Source: Allomuricauda sp. NBRC 101325 (GTDB lineage Bacteria; Bacteroidota; Bacteroidia; Flavobacteriales; Flavobacteriaceae). From it: a stretch of 64,000 bases of DNA. The stretch is taken from positions 1,222,649 through 1,286,648 of the forward strand of contig NZ_BSQF01000001.1 of NCBI RefSeq assembly GCF_030268205.1, in the 5' to 3' direction. This document shows, in pieces, positions 44,512 to 52,816 of this stretch (position 1 is its first letter; every line of letters begins with the position of its first letter). The position numbers and the translations under genes were made by a program. The notes under the pieces are model-generated. The model saw only the letters and a program-made list of their open reading frames with translations, was not told the origin of the DNA and searched no databases.

Positions 44512-46062
44512 TTATGGATTTAGGGTTTTGCCATCTTTATCCTTAAAACGGTATTCAAGGTAAGTGTAGGCGTCCCTAGGTTGGATTTTAATCCACTTTT
44601 TGTAGGTTTTAAACCATTTGGAACGAATGGATGGAAATCCTTTGGTAAGGTATGCAGCAATAAATGGATGTATATTCAAAATAATGCCATTGTTTGCTTG
44701 CTTTCCTTTAACGATTCGCTCTACATCTGAATGGATCTTATCGATCAAAACAATTGGAGCTTCCACCTCTTCACCGGTAGCATTTGGGTTTTCCTCACTG
44801 GTCTTTATGTTCATTTCAGGACGTACCCTTTGTCTGGTAATCTGTACCAATCCAAACTTACTTGGGGGCAAAATCTTGTGTTTTGCACGATCGTCCTTCA
44901 TTTCGTCGCGTAGGTGATCAAAGAGTTTTCTTCTGTGCTCACCACGGATCATATCAATAAAGTCCACAACGATGATTCCACCCATATCGCGCAAGCGCAA
45001 TTGCCTTGCTATTTCGGATGCGGCCAATAGGTTTACCTCCAATGCGGTATCTTCTTGGTTCTTGGCCTTGTTGGAGCGGTTACCACTGTTCACATCAATA
45101 ACGTGAAGCGCTTCGGTATGCTCAATAACAAGGTATGCCCCACGGCTCATGGATGCAGTACGACCAAATGATGTTTTGATCTGTCGCTCGATGCCGAATT
45201 TTTCAAAAATTGGGGCCGAACCGGTGTATTGCTTTACAATGGATTCTTTTTCCGGTGCAATTTCATGCACATAATCCTTTATTTGATTGTAAAGTGTTTC
45301 ATCATCAATATGAATTCCTGTAAAAGAATCGTTGAATACATCCCGAAGGATGGATGAGGCCCTATTCAGTTCCATCAAAACTTTGGATGGGTGATGGGCT
45401 TTGTGCAGTTTTTTGCACATGTTGGTCCATTTGACCAACAGGTTCTGTAGATCTTTGTCCAGTTCTGCAACCTTTTTGCCTTCTGCAACGGTACGGATTA
45501 TGACACCAAATCCTTTGGGCTTAATACTTTTAACAAGTCTGATAAGTCGGTCTTTTTCCTCTTTGCTCGCTATTTTTTGGGATACCGAGACCCTGTCGGA
45601 AAATGGGACCATGACCAAATAACGTCCGGCTATCGATAGCTCGGAACTGATTCTTGGGCCCTTGGTGGATATGGGTTCTTTTACAATTTGTACCAGTAAT
45701 GACTGATTGGCTTTTAACACATCATTGATGCTGCCATTCTTGTCAATGTCTTTTTCAGATGGAAAGTCCTTTAGGGTAAAGTCTTTTAACTTCCCCATTC
45801 TAACTTTTTTGATAAATTTCAACATGGAGGACAATTGCGGACCAAGGTCATGGTAATGCAGGAATGCATCTTTTTCATAACCTACGTTGACAAATGCCGC
45901 ATTTAGGCCGGTAACGGGTTTTCTAATCTTGGCTAGGAAGATATCCCCTACGGAAAAGTTGTTGTTGTCCTCTTCTTTGTGTAATTCGGTAAGCTTTCCA
46001 TCCTTTAGTAAGGCAAAATCGACTGCTTCTGGTGTAGATCTTACGATTAATTCTCTATTCAC
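44512..46062 (-). CDS. rng: Ribonuclease E/G family endoribonuclease
   Basis: An RNA-processing and decay enzyme of 516 residues. Start chosen at GTG 46060-46062 ('VNRELIVRSTPEAVDFALLK'), which is where the family begins; the frame upstream to 46113 adds an unlikely hydrophobic leader. S1 domain near residues 35-120 ('VGDIFLAKIRKPVTGLNAAF', 'YEKDAFLHYHD'), RNase H-like and catalytic part with Mg-binding Asp residues: 'LHVIDVNSGNRS' and 'GGIIVVDFIDMIRGEHRR'. There is no long C-terminal degradosome scaffold, so it is RNase G-like. Its leader (46063-46214) contains two hairpins. Confidence 0.95.
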   Translation of the reverse strand: MNRELIVRSTPEAVDFALLKDGKLTELHKEEDNNNFSVGDIFLAKIRKPVTGLNAAFVNVGYEKDAFLHYHDLGPQLSSMLKFIKKVRMGKLKDFTLKDFPSEKDIDKNGSINDVLKANQSLLVQIVKEPISTKGPRISSELSIAGRYLVMVPFSDRVSVSQKIASKEEKDRLIRLVKSIKPKGFGVIIRTVAEGKKVAELDKDLQNLLVKWTNMCKKLHKAHHPSKVLMELNRASSILRDVFNDSFTGIHIDDETLYNQIKDYVHEIAPEKESIVKQYTGSAPIFEKFGIERQIKTSFGRTASMSRGAYLVIEHTEALHVIDVNSGNRSNKAKNQEDTALEVNLLAASEIARQLRLRDMGGIIVVDFIDMIRGEHRRKLFDHLRDEMKDDRAKHKILPPSKFGLVQITRQRVRPEMNIKTSEENPNATGEEVEAPIVLIDKIHSDVERIVKGKQANNGIILNIHPFIAAYLTKGFPSIRSKWFKTYKKWIKIQPRDAYTYLEYRFKDKDGKTLNP

Positions 46063-46080
46063 CTGAATCGATTTTAATTT

Positions 46081-46143
46081 TATTCCTATAAATAGGAATA
46101 ACTGATTAAACAATATATGGTATCGGTTATTTTTCGAACCGAT
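46081..46143 (-). promoter_or_regulatory. Two small hairpins in the rng leader
   Basis: TATTCCTA-TAAA-TAGGAATA (46081-46100) and ATCGGTT-8-AACCGAT (46122-46128 with 46137-46143). Both lie between the upstream small gene and the rng GTG start. RNase E leaders in Proteobacteria form structures used in autoregulation; a similar role here is inference. Confidence 0.45.
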
Positions 46144-46196
46144 TGAAATTCAAATTCTTAGAATCTCTATGTCAAAGAACATTTACATGTAAAACG

Positions 46197-46223
46197 AAAA
46201 AGTAGTTGTAACAACTACTTTTT
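46197..46223. terminator. 27-base palindrome / terminator overlapping the end of the tiny basic gene
   Basis: AAAAAGTAGTTGT (46197-46209), central A, ACAACTACTTTTT (46211-46223): perfect arms. Read on the minus strand it ends in T-rich sequence (TTTTTCGTTTT). It overlaps the last three codons and the stop (46215-46217) of the small gene, so termination or pausing would occur right at its end and would separate it from rng. Confidence 0.7.
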
Positions 46224-46304
46224 CTTGTGTCGGTTAGCTCTTCTGCGTTTCTTACGCTTGTGGGTAGCTACCTTGTGTCTTTTTCTTTTCTTTCCACTCG
46301 GCAT
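46215..46304 (-). CDS. 29-residue highly basic protein, probable ribosome-associated
   Basis: A short frame with ATG at 46302-46304 and TAG at 46215-46217. It begins 'MPSGKKRKRHKVATH' and ends '...ANRHKKK'; 19 of 29 residues are Lys, Arg or His and none is acidic. Such a sequence cannot arise easily as a shadow and fits a small ribosomal or nucleoid protein; I recall near-identical small proteins downstream of HU in many Bacteroidota genomes, but cannot verify. It lies 30 bases after the HU gene on the same strand and is probably co-transcribed. Easily missed by gene finders with a 30-codon cut-off. Confidence 0.8.
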   Translation of the reverse strand: MPSGKKRKRHKVATHKRKKRRRANRHKKK

Positions 46305-46334
46305 ATTACTCTTCCTTTAGTGTTGTTAATTATA

Positions 46335-46625
46335 TTATTTTACTTGTACGTTTGTTTTTACACCTTCAACAAAAACTTTTGCCGGTTTGAAGGCAGGAAT
46401 ATTGTGTGCGGGGATTTTGATGGTAGTGTTCTTTGAAATGTTTCTACCTGTTTTTTCGGCTCTGGTTTTAATGATAAAACTTCCAAAACCTCTTAAATAA
46501 ACATTGTCTCCATTCTCCAAGGATGTTTTCACTTCTTCCATAAAAGATTCAACAGTCGCTTGAACGTCTCCTTTTTCAATACCTAATTTCTCTGAGATCT
46601 TAGTAACAATATCTGCTTTCGTCAT
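46335..46625 (-). CDS. HU-family DNA-binding protein
   Basis: A 96-residue nucleoid protein. HU/IHF pattern: 'MTKADIVTKISEKLGIEKGD', 'VQATVESFMEEVKTSLENGD', 'VYLRGFGSFIIKTRAEKTGR', 'NIPAFKPAKVFVEGVK'. The DNA-intercalating arm reads 'NISKNTTIKIPAHNIPAFKP'. A minus-strand -7 box TATATTTG lies at 46662-46669. It is followed by the tiny basic gene. Confidence 0.96.
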   Translation of the reverse strand: MTKADIVTKISEKLGIEKGDVQATVESFMEEVKTSLENGDNVYLRGFGSFIIKTRAEKTGRNISKNTTIKIPAHNIPAFKPAKVFVEGVKTNVQVK

Positions 46626-46661
46626 TTCGTCTAAATATTTTTTCTAATTTTTTTCGGCTTG

Positions 46662-46669
46662 CAAATATA
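46662..46669 (-). promoter_or_regulatory. -7 promoter box of the HU gene
   Basis: TATATTTG on the minus strand followed by CAAGCC, exact TAnnTTTG match, 36 bases upstream of the HU ATG at 46623-46625. Confidence 0.6.
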
Positions 46670-46723
46670 AACATTAAAATTAATCTTTCGGTTTAACCCT
46701 TTAATTTTAAGTATTTAAACTGA

Positions 46724-46731
46724 TACTTTTG
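46724..46731 (+). promoter_or_regulatory. -7 promoter box of mutY
   Basis: TACTTTTG followed by GTCTG, exact TAnnTTTG match, 19 bases upstream of the mutY ATG at 46751. Confidence 0.55.
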
Positions 46732-46750
46732 GTCTGTAGTATTTTAGCAT

Positions 46751-47788
46751 ATGACTTTTTCCCAGATAATCTTAACCTGGTACCATATAAATAAACGTGA
46801 TCTTCCCTGGAGAAAAACCCGTGATCCCTATAAGGTGTGGCTTTCCGAAATTATGTTGCAACAAACGAGGGTAGCGCAGGGAATGCCTTATTATCACAGC
46901 TTTGTTGAATCTTTCCCCAAGGTGGAAGACTTAGCAAATGCCCCCGAAGAGCAGGTGTTAAAACTATGGCAGGGACTTGGCTATTATTCGAGGGCGCGGA
47001 ACCTACATGCCACGGCAAAAATGGTAACAAACGAATATCAAGGCGAGTTTCCGAACACGTATAAAGGGTTAAAATCCTTAAAGGGGGTGGGCGATTATAC
47101 GGCTAGTGCCATTGCATCCTTCTGTTTTGATGTTGCGGAACCCGTTGTCGATGGAAATGTGTACCGTGTTTTAGCAAGATATTTTGATGTGGAACTGCCC
47201 ATCAACAGCACAGAAGGCATCAAATATTTTAAGGAATTGGCCCGAGAGGTGATGGATTCCGATAATATTCGGGACTACAATCAGGGCATCATGGAGTTTG
47301 GCGCCATGCAATGTGCTCCCAAAAATCCAGATTGTAATTCCTGTCCCTTAAACGAAAGTTGCTTGGCACTTAAAAATAATAAGGTTGCCCAATTGCCCGT
47401 AAAATTGAACAAGACCAAAATCCGAAATCGCTACTTTAATTATATAGTGTTGTTGGATGATGGTCAAAATACAATGCTGGAGCAACGAACAGGTAAGGGG
47501 ATTTGGCAAAATCTGTATCAATTTCCATTGATTGAATCGGAAAAAACAGTCGCATTGGAAGAGTTGGAAGAAATGTTGATGGAAAATTCCGTGCTTCCAA
47601 AATTGGAATCCGTATCCTTATATAATAAGGAACCCATCGTGCATAAATTGTCGCACCAACATTTGCACACCCAATTTTGGGTGGCAAAAACCTCGCAACA
47701 AATCGAAAATGGAATCCCTTGGGAACGTATTGATACCTTTCCGGTGCCAGTTTTAGTGGCAGATTTCATTAAGACATTGAAAATTTAG
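46751..47788 (+). CDS. mutY: A/G-specific adenine glycosylase
   Basis: Removes adenine mispaired with 8-oxoguanine. 345 residues: 'RDLPWRKTRDPYKVWLSEIM' and 'LQQTRVAQGMPYY' (catalytic Glu in SEIMLQQT), helix-hairpin-helix 'LKSLKGVGDYTASAIASFCF' with the catalytic Asp in 'EPVVDGNVYRVLARYF', the 4Fe-4S ligands in 'MQCAPKNPDCNSCPLNESC' (C-X6-C-X2-C-X5-C), and a C-terminal NUDIX-like 8-oxoG recognition domain. It heads a conserved Bacteroidota order mutY-ssb-gldE-gldD. Confidence 0.97.
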   Translation: MTFSQIILTWYHINKRDLPWRKTRDPYKVWLSEIMLQQTRVAQGMPYYHSFVESFPKVEDLANAPEEQVLKLWQGLGYYSRARNLHATAKMVTNEYQGEFPNTYKGLKSLKGVGDYTASAIASFCFDVAEPVVDGNVYRVLARYFDVELPINSTEGIKYFKELAREVMDSDNIRDYNQGIMEFGAMQCAPKNPDCNSCPLNESCLALKNNKVAQLPVKLNKTKIRNRYFNYIVLLDDGQNTMLEQRTGKGIWQNLYQFPLIESEKTVALEELEEMLMENSVLPKLESVSLYNKEPIVHKLSHQHLHTQFWVAKTSQQIENGIPWERIDTFPVPVLVADFIKTLKI

Positions 47789-47796
47789 TACTTTTG
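47789..47796 (+). promoter_or_regulatory. -7 promoter box of ssb-gldE-gldD
   Basis: TACTTTTG begins one base after the mutY stop and is 16 bases upstream of the ssb ATG at 47812; exact TAnnTTTG match. It would let ssb and the gliding genes be expressed without mutY. Confidence 0.45.
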
Positions 47797-47811
47797 ATTA
47801 ATTAAAGAGAT

Positions 47812-48273
47812 ATGAGCGGAACATTAAATAAGGTAATGCTGATCGGGCATTTGGGAGACGAAGTTAAAGTACACTATTTTGAAGGTGGAGGATGTATCGG
47901 TAGGTTTCCTTTGGCCACCAATGAAACCTATACCAATAGGCAAACAGGTGAAAAGGTGACCAATACGGATTGGCACAACATTGTGGTACGAAACAAAGCT
48001 GCCGAAGTTTGCGAAAAATATCTCAGCAAGGGCGATAAGATTTATGTGGAAGGAAGGTTAAAAAACAGGCAATGGCAAGGTGAGGATGGAACAACCAGAT
48101 ACACCACCGAAGTGCATGTTCAGGATTTTACCTTTTTAACCAATAAGAATGAAAGTGGGGGCTTCCAGCCAACTGGAGGACAATCTCAAAGTCAACCTAC
48201 ACAACAACAACCAACTGGGTCACCAGCTCCTGTTCAAGATTTTGAGGAGGAAGATGACGACCTACCATTCTAA
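47812..48273 (+). CDS. ssb: Single-stranded DNA-binding protein
   Basis: A 153-residue SSB: OB-fold ('LNKVMLIGHLGDEVKVHYFE', 'TDWHNIVVRNKAAEVCEKYL', 'KGDKIYVEGRLKNRQWQGED'), Gln/Ser/Pro-rich linker, and the acidic partner-binding tail ending 'EEDDDLPF'. It lies between mutY and gldE. Confidence 0.97.
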   Translation: MSGTLNKVMLIGHLGDEVKVHYFEGGGCIGRFPLATNETYTNRQTGEKVTNTDWHNIVVRNKAAEVCEKYLSKGDKIYVEGRLKNRQWQGEDGTTRYTTEVHVQDFTFLTNKNESGGFQPTGGQSQSQPTQQQPTGSPAPVQDFEEEDDDLPF

Positions 48274-48297
48274 AAACAAAGTTTAAAGCAATACAAT

Positions 48298-49608
48298 TTG
48301 GATCCCGAGCCCCATTGTTTGGCATTATTGTTTACAGCGTTTAGTGGAATCTTCACTATAAAAGTAATTGTGCTTATAGTTCTTTTGGCTGGTTCAGCAC
48401 TTATTTCTGCCGCCGAAGTGGCCATGTTTGGTCTTTCCCAAACCGATTTGAACGAAATGGAAGAGGGCGATTCTCCCCGAGGCAAGCTGATCGTTCAACT
48501 TTTAGAAAAACCCAAAAAATTATTGGCGACCATTCTTATTGCCAACAATGCCATAAATATTGGAATTGTATTGTTGTTCAGTAGTATTGGCAACACCCTT
48601 TTTGAAGGGATTGATGGCACTTTCCGTTTTTTATTGGAAGTGGTGGTTGCTACCTTTCTAATTTTGATGTTCGGCGAAATTCTTCCGAAAATTTATGCCA
48701 ATAGGAATAAAGTGGATTTTTCCCAAACCATGGCATTGCCCCTTAAAGGACTAAATTGGCTGTTCACTCCCTTGAGTGCACCCATGCGCTCCGCTACTTT
48801 ATTTATGGAGGACAAATTGGGCAAGAAAAAGTCCAATTTGAGCATCAACCACTTGTCGCAGGCTTTGGAACTGGCATCCGAAGGGGATACCACCAAGGAA
48901 GAGCAGAAAATATTGGAAGGTATCGTGACCTTCGGTAATACGGATACCAAACAGGTAATGCGTCCCCGAATCGATATTTTTGCGCTCAACGAGAACATGA
49001 AGTTTCCAGAGGTGATGGAAGAAATCAAAAAAAATGGTTATTCCAGAATCCCTGTTTTTTCAGAAAATATGGACAATGTATTGGGCGTTCTTTATGTAAA
49101 GGATCTATTGCCCTATATCGACCGAAAAAGTTTCAATTGGATGTCCTTGATTCGTGAGCCCTATTTTGTTCCAGAAAACAAAAAATTGGATGACCTTTTA
49201 TTGGAATTCCAGGATAAAAAGAACCATTTGGCCGTGGTGGTGGATGAATATGGTGGTACTTCGGGAATTGTAACTTTGGAAGACATTATCGAGGAAATTG
49301 TTGGGGATATTAGTGATGAGTTTGATGATGAGGACCTGGTCTTTTCCAAATTGGACGATTACAACTATGTTTTTGATGGTAAAACGGCCCTAAAGGATTT
49401 TTACCGCGTGGTTAAGATCGAGGATGATGAAGTGTTCGAGAGTAAAAAGGGAGAATCTGAGACCATTGCAGGCTTTGTGCTCGAAATTTCCGGAAGTTTC
49501 CCCAAAGTAGGTGAAAAAGTCCTGTTCAAAGATTATCAGTTTATTGTGGAGAGCATGGATAAAAAAAGGTTGAAACGCGTTAAAGTAACATTGCCCCATG
49601 AAGCATAG
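48298..49608 (+). CDS. gldE: Gliding motility-associated protein GldE (CNNM/CBS/CorC-HlyC family)
   Basis: A 436-residue membrane protein. N-terminal transmembrane CNNM domain ('IVLLAGSALISAAEVAMFGL', 'LLATILIANNAINIGIVLLF', 'LILMFGEILPKIYANRNKVD'), paired CBS domains ('MRPRIDIFALNENMKFPEVM', 'HLAVVVDEYGGTSGIVTLED') and a C-terminal CorC/HlyC transporter-associated domain. The family moves or senses Mg/Co; GldE supports GldD in the gliding machinery. The frame starts at TTG 48298, 24 bases after ssb; no in-frame ATG precedes the conserved part. gldD overlaps its last 11 bases. Confidence 0.92.
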   Translation: MDPEPHCLALLFTAFSGIFTIKVIVLIVLLAGSALISAAEVAMFGLSQTDLNEMEEGDSPRGKLIVQLLEKPKKLLATILIANNAINIGIVLLFSSIGNTLFEGIDGTFRFLLEVVVATFLILMFGEILPKIYANRNKVDFSQTMALPLKGLNWLFTPLSAPMRSATLFMEDKLGKKKSNLSINHLSQALELASEGDTTKEEQKILEGIVTFGNTDTKQVMRPRIDIFALNENMKFPEVMEEIKKNGYSRIPVFSENMDNVLGVLYVKDLLPYIDRKSFNWMSLIREPYFVPENKKLDDLLLEFQDKKNHLAVVVDEYGGTSGIVTLEDIIEEIVGDISDEFDDEDLVFSKLDDYNYVFDGKTALKDFYRVVKIEDDEVFESKKGESETIAGFVLEISGSFPKVGEKVLFKDYQFIVESMDKKRLKRVKVTLPHEA

Positions 49609-50155
49609 CATTTTATTTTTCTTAGTTTTCGCACTACTGTTCACAAGTTGTAAAGATGAGGTTTTGCCCAAGCCAAAAGCCATGCTAAAATTGGAATATC
49701 CTACGGCGGAATATCAAGTGGCAGGCGAGGATTGTATTTACACTTTTGATCAAAACACACTTTCACTCTTAAAGGAGAACAAAGATTGTTCCTTGGTTTT
49801 GGACTATCCCATGATGAAAGGATCTATCTACCTTACCTACAAACAAGTGACCAATAATTTGGACACCTTGCTTATTGATGCCCAAAAATTATCCTATGAG
49901 CATGTGGTTAAGGCTGATAATATTGTGGAACAGCCCTTTATCAATCAAGATAATGGAGTGTACGGTATGTTTTATGAAGTTAGTGGGAATGCGGCGTCCC
50001 AATCACAATTTTACGTAACGGACAGCACCAATCACTTTGTAACAGGATCTTTGTACTTCTACGCAAAACCCAATTACGATTCTATTTTGCCGGCAGCGAT
50101 GTACTTGCAAAATGACATCCGAAGAATCATGGAAAGCTTGCGCTGGAAAAAGTAA
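49598..50155 (+). CDS. gldD: Gliding motility lipoprotein GldD
   Basis: A 185-residue lipoprotein (lipobox 'LLFTSC', Cys18) with the GldD pattern 'PKPKAMLKLEYPTAEYQ', 'NKDCSLVLDYPMMKGSIYLT', 'FYEVSGNAASQSQFYVTDST', 'HFVTGSLYFYAKPNYDSILP', ending 'DIRRIMESLRWKK'. GldD is required for gliding and type IX secretion in Flavobacterium johnsoniae. Its ATG lies inside the gldE gene (11-base overlap), so the two are translationally coupled. Presence implies the organism has the T9SS/gliding apparatus. Confidence 0.94.
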   Translation: MKHSILFFLVFALLFTSCKDEVLPKPKAMLKLEYPTAEYQVAGEDCIYTFDQNTLSLLKENKDCSLVLDYPMMKGSIYLTYKQVTNNLDTLLIDAQKLSYEHVVKADNIVEQPFINQDNGVYGMFYEVSGNAASQSQFYVTDSTNHFVTGSLYFYAKPNYDSILPAAMYLQNDIRRIMESLRWKK

Positions 50156-50590
50156 TTACTCCACCTTGGCATTAGCCAATAAGGCTTCGGCTCTTTCAAT
50201 ACTTCCGTTGATTTTATCGGCCACCTCATTTACTTTTTCTTCCTCTGCATCCAATAATTGCAATTGTTTTGGGGAAAGTGGCTCTCCTTTCATGGTTTGA
50301 CCATAATCGAAGGTGTTGCCAAAATCTTGCATCCATTCCATCATGGAAGTATGGGCGTCCTGAAGGTCTTTCATGGCCACATCATATTTTTTACCTACCT
50401 CTGTAGAATCAACAAGAGGTTTTAATTTCCCTACTAGCTGACCTATATCCCTCATTTTGGGCATCACCTCATCGTGAATGGCAATTATTTTTTTCATTTG
50501 GGCCACTCCTTCCTGTTCCTTTTGCTCTTCCTTGCAAGAAAATCCAATGAAAAGGGAGGCGATAAGAAGAAGAGATACGATGTTACGCAT
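50156..50590 (-). CDS. Hypothetical lipoprotein with helical domain
   Basis: A 144-residue lipoprotein, not assigned. Start chosen at ATG 50588-50590 ('MRNIVSLLLIASLFIGFSC', lipobox Cys19). The mature part is charged and all-helical ('GVAQMKKIIAIHDEVMPKMR', 'LQLLDAEEEKVNEVADKING'), like other small Bacteroidota periplasmic helical lipoproteins, and contains 'HTSMMEWMQDF', a viral A-type-like pattern often called 'transposase' in error. It converges with gldD without spacer. A -7 box (50608-50615, minus) and a 14-base palindrome lie upstream. Confidence 0.75.
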   Translation of the reverse strand: MRNIVSLLLIASLFIGFSCKEEQKEQEGVAQMKKIIAIHDEVMPKMRDIGQLVGKLKPLVDSTEVGKKYDVAMKDLQDAHTSMMEWMQDFGNTFDYGQTMKGEPLSPKQLQLLDAEEEKVNEVADKINGSIERAEALLANAKVE

Positions 50591-50591
50591 G

Positions 50592-50615
50592 ATCAAATAT
50601 TTGATTACAAAAATA
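50592..50615 (-). promoter_or_regulatory. Promoter box and palindrome of the helical lipoprotein gene
   Basis: TATTTTTG on the minus strand (50608-50615) fits TAnnTTTG; between it and the ATG lies the perfect palindrome ATCAAATATTTGAT (50592-50605), which would span the transcription start and the first bases of the mRNA. Confidence 0.45.
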
Positions 50616-50695
50616 CGCATGAAAAGTATGGGTAAAAAATAATGGAAGTTTAAAAAGTATTAAGGATAAGTTATTCCCATTTATTCAATGTCAAA

Positions 50696-50723
50696 AAAAA
50701 GGCGCTCATTTGAGCGCCTTTTT
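50696..50723 (-). terminator. Intrinsic terminator of the M16 peptidase operon
   Basis: GGCGCTCA (50701-50708) and TGAGCGCC (50711-50718) flanked by A-tract and T-tract give a perfect hairpin that works in both directions; it lies 20 bases after the stop of the minus-strand M16 gene. Confidence 0.88.
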
Positions 50724-50742
50724 ATCCTTTTAAGGAAGTCAA

Positions 50743-52815
50743 TTATTTAAAGTCGGAGGCATCAACCCCTTCATTCACTTTGATCTCCAAAACTTTAAAT
50801 TCAAAGTTTTGAGGGCCCATGCTTTGATTGATGATAAATGGAAATTTGATTCCAGATATTTCTTGGTAATTGTCGTATCCCAAGGTGCTTGTAAATTGCT
50901 GTCCTTGCGCTTCTTGAACGTTCACTTCCTGAACTTTCAAACCTGTTTCAACATCGTAAAAGGCAGACTTGCTATCACTGATTCTTAATTTATAGGCTTT
51001 TTTGTCACCAATGGGCTCAATGCCTTCCAAAACAACATCGCCGGCAGCTAAATAATTCAATTCTGGAAACGCAGCAGATTCTTCTTTGATCTTGGCAACT
51101 TCGTCCGCAGAAAGATCTTTTCGTTGTCCTTGAACCACAGCATATCCGGCATCTCCATCCAGTACTTGTTTTTGCATGGAGTTGCCCATTACCTTAACAT
51201 CTTGCATAAATTGATCCTTGGATGTTTTTTTCATTTCCAATTCCAATTTCATGCCCTGCATTTCGGCTTCGGCCATCATGGAATAGGATTCAACCCCTTC
51301 CAATTTTGATTTACCACCAATGGCTTCAATATATTTTTCCAGTACGGCATTGGCATCAATTCCCTCAGGAACAGCCGAATTGTAATCAGGTTTTTCCGTT
51401 TTGTTGGCATACTTGTCGTAGAAAAGAACAGGTACTTCTTTACCTTTAAAGGTTACTTTTTCCAAGTTTTCCAAAACCTCACTTCCTTTTCCAGTGACTA
51501 CTACACGGGCGTTGCTTGTAGAAAAATATTTTTGGGCGGCTTTCTGTACATCATCTTTGGTAATGGCATCGATGCGCTCCAAATAAGTTTTGTAAAAATC
51601 TTTAGGAAGATCTTCAGTTTCAATGTTAAGGGCATAATTTGCAATGGTCTCGGGTTTTTCCAATGCCATTACAAAACTTCCTGCGTATTTGGATTTGGCA
51701 TTGGCCAATTCTTCATCGGTAACGGGCTCAGAGGTCATTTTATCGATTTCTTTCAATATCTCCACCACGGAGCTGTCGGTAACGGCGTTACGCACTTGGG
51801 CATAGGCATCAAAACGCATTGGGCTAAATTTGTTCGCCCTAATTCCGGAGTAGGAACCATAGGTATAACCTTTGTCTTCACGCAAGTTTTTGAACAAGCG
51901 GGCCTGGGATCCTCCTCCCAAAATCCTGTTGGCCAAAAGTGCATCCAAATAATCTTCATCCTTCATCTTTAGATGGGTGATGTTTTCCACTGCAACTTCC
52001 GATTGAACCGCATTGGGCACATCCACAAAATTAATTTGGGTGTATTGCACATCTTTAGGGTCCGTATATGAAAAAGAAGGTGGTGCAGCTTTGGTCCAAG
52101 GGGTAAATGCCTCGGTTACCAATTCTTTCACGGTATCAAAATCTACATCGCCAATAACCACTAAATAGGCATTTGCAGGAACAAAATAGGATCTGTAGAA
52201 CTCCTCCACATCCATAAGTGTCACATTGTTCACCGTTTCCTCGGTCATATACTCGCCGTAGGGGTGGTTTTTGCCATAGGCAAGAGCTCCTTGCACTCTT
52301 GTTGCAATGGCAGAAACATCCTTTTCCTCGGATTTTATGCTTGTGATGATTTTTTCTTTTTCCTTTTCAAATTCTTCCTGGGTAAAGTTTGGGTTAAGGG
52401 CAGCATCGGCCATCAATTCCAAAATTCTTGGGAAATATTTGGACAATGAACTGGCAAAAGCACTTTGGTCTCCGATATAAATATTGGCGCCCAAAAAGTC
52501 CACCTCTTCGTAAAAATCATCTTTAGGGATGGTTTTGGATCCTTTTCCCAACATACTACCCGTTAGTGCGGAAACCCCGGCCTTATTACCTTCCAAAATG
52601 GGAGGATTGTCAATGGATAATTGAAGTCTAACACGGGGCAGTTTGTGGTTTTCAACCACCAATACTTTCAATCCATTCAACAGTTCGAACCGTGCAGGCT
52701 CCTTTAAGTTGATTTGAGGTGCTGGCCCAGGTTTAGGTGCTGTAGTTCGGTCTATTTGAGCATATGTGGCCGTCATTAAAAGAGACAGCGCAGCTAAAAC
52801 AATATACTTTTTCAT
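50743..52815 (-). CDS. M16 peptidase-like protein, non-catalytic subunit, with C-terminal lipoprotein-carrier-like domain
   Basis: A 690-residue exported protein (signal peptide 'YIVLAALSLLMTATYAQ'; start ATG 52813-52815). The N-terminal M16 domain ('FELLNGLKVLVVENHKLPRV') lacks the HxxEH zinc motif at its usual place ('NKAGVSALTGSMLGKG'), so it does not hydrolyse. It keeps the Arg/Tyr substrate-binding pair 'LFKNLREDKGYTYGSYSGIR' that the partner lacks. Residues from about 475 on form an additional beta domain ('YIEAIGGKSKLEGVESYSMM', 'DVETGLKVQEVNVQEA'), like the outer-membrane-lipoprotein-sorting fold. It starts 1-2 bases after the catalytic subunit gene ends. Confidence 0.92.
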   Translation of the reverse strand: MKKYIVLAALSLLMTATYAQIDRTTAPKPGPAPQINLKEPARFELLNGLKVLVVENHKLPRVRLQLSIDNPPILEGNKAGVSALTGSMLGKGSKTIPKDDFYEEVDFLGANIYIGDQSAFASSLSKYFPRILELMADAALNPNFTQEEFEKEKEKIITSIKSEEKDVSAIATRVQGALAYGKNHPYGEYMTEETVNNVTLMDVEEFYRSYFVPANAYLVVIGDVDFDTVKELVTEAFTPWTKAAPPSFSYTDPKDVQYTQINFVDVPNAVQSEVAVENITHLKMKDEDYLDALLANRILGGGSQARLFKNLREDKGYTYGSYSGIRANKFSPMRFDAYAQVRNAVTDSSVVEILKEIDKMTSEPVTDEELANAKSKYAGSFVMALEKPETIANYALNIETEDLPKDFYKTYLERIDAITKDDVQKAAQKYFSTSNARVVVTGKGSEVLENLEKVTFKGKEVPVLFYDKYANKTEKPDYNSAVPEGIDANAVLEKYIEAIGGKSKLEGVESYSMMAEAEMQGMKLELEMKKTSKDQFMQDVKVMGNSMQKQVLDGDAGYAVVQGQRKDLSADEVAKIKEESAAFPELNYLAAGDVVLEGIEPIGDKKAYKLRISDSKSAFYDVETGLKVQEVNVQEAQGQQFTSTLGYDNYQEISGIKFPFIINQSMGPQNFEFKVLEIKVNEGVDASDFK

Positions 52816-52816
52816 C

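Noticed and set aside
50156-50590. Transposase-like name suggested by the 'viral A-type inclusion' helical pattern
   Set aside because: The protein is a short helical lipoprotein with a clear lipobox; no transposase motif or flanking repeats.
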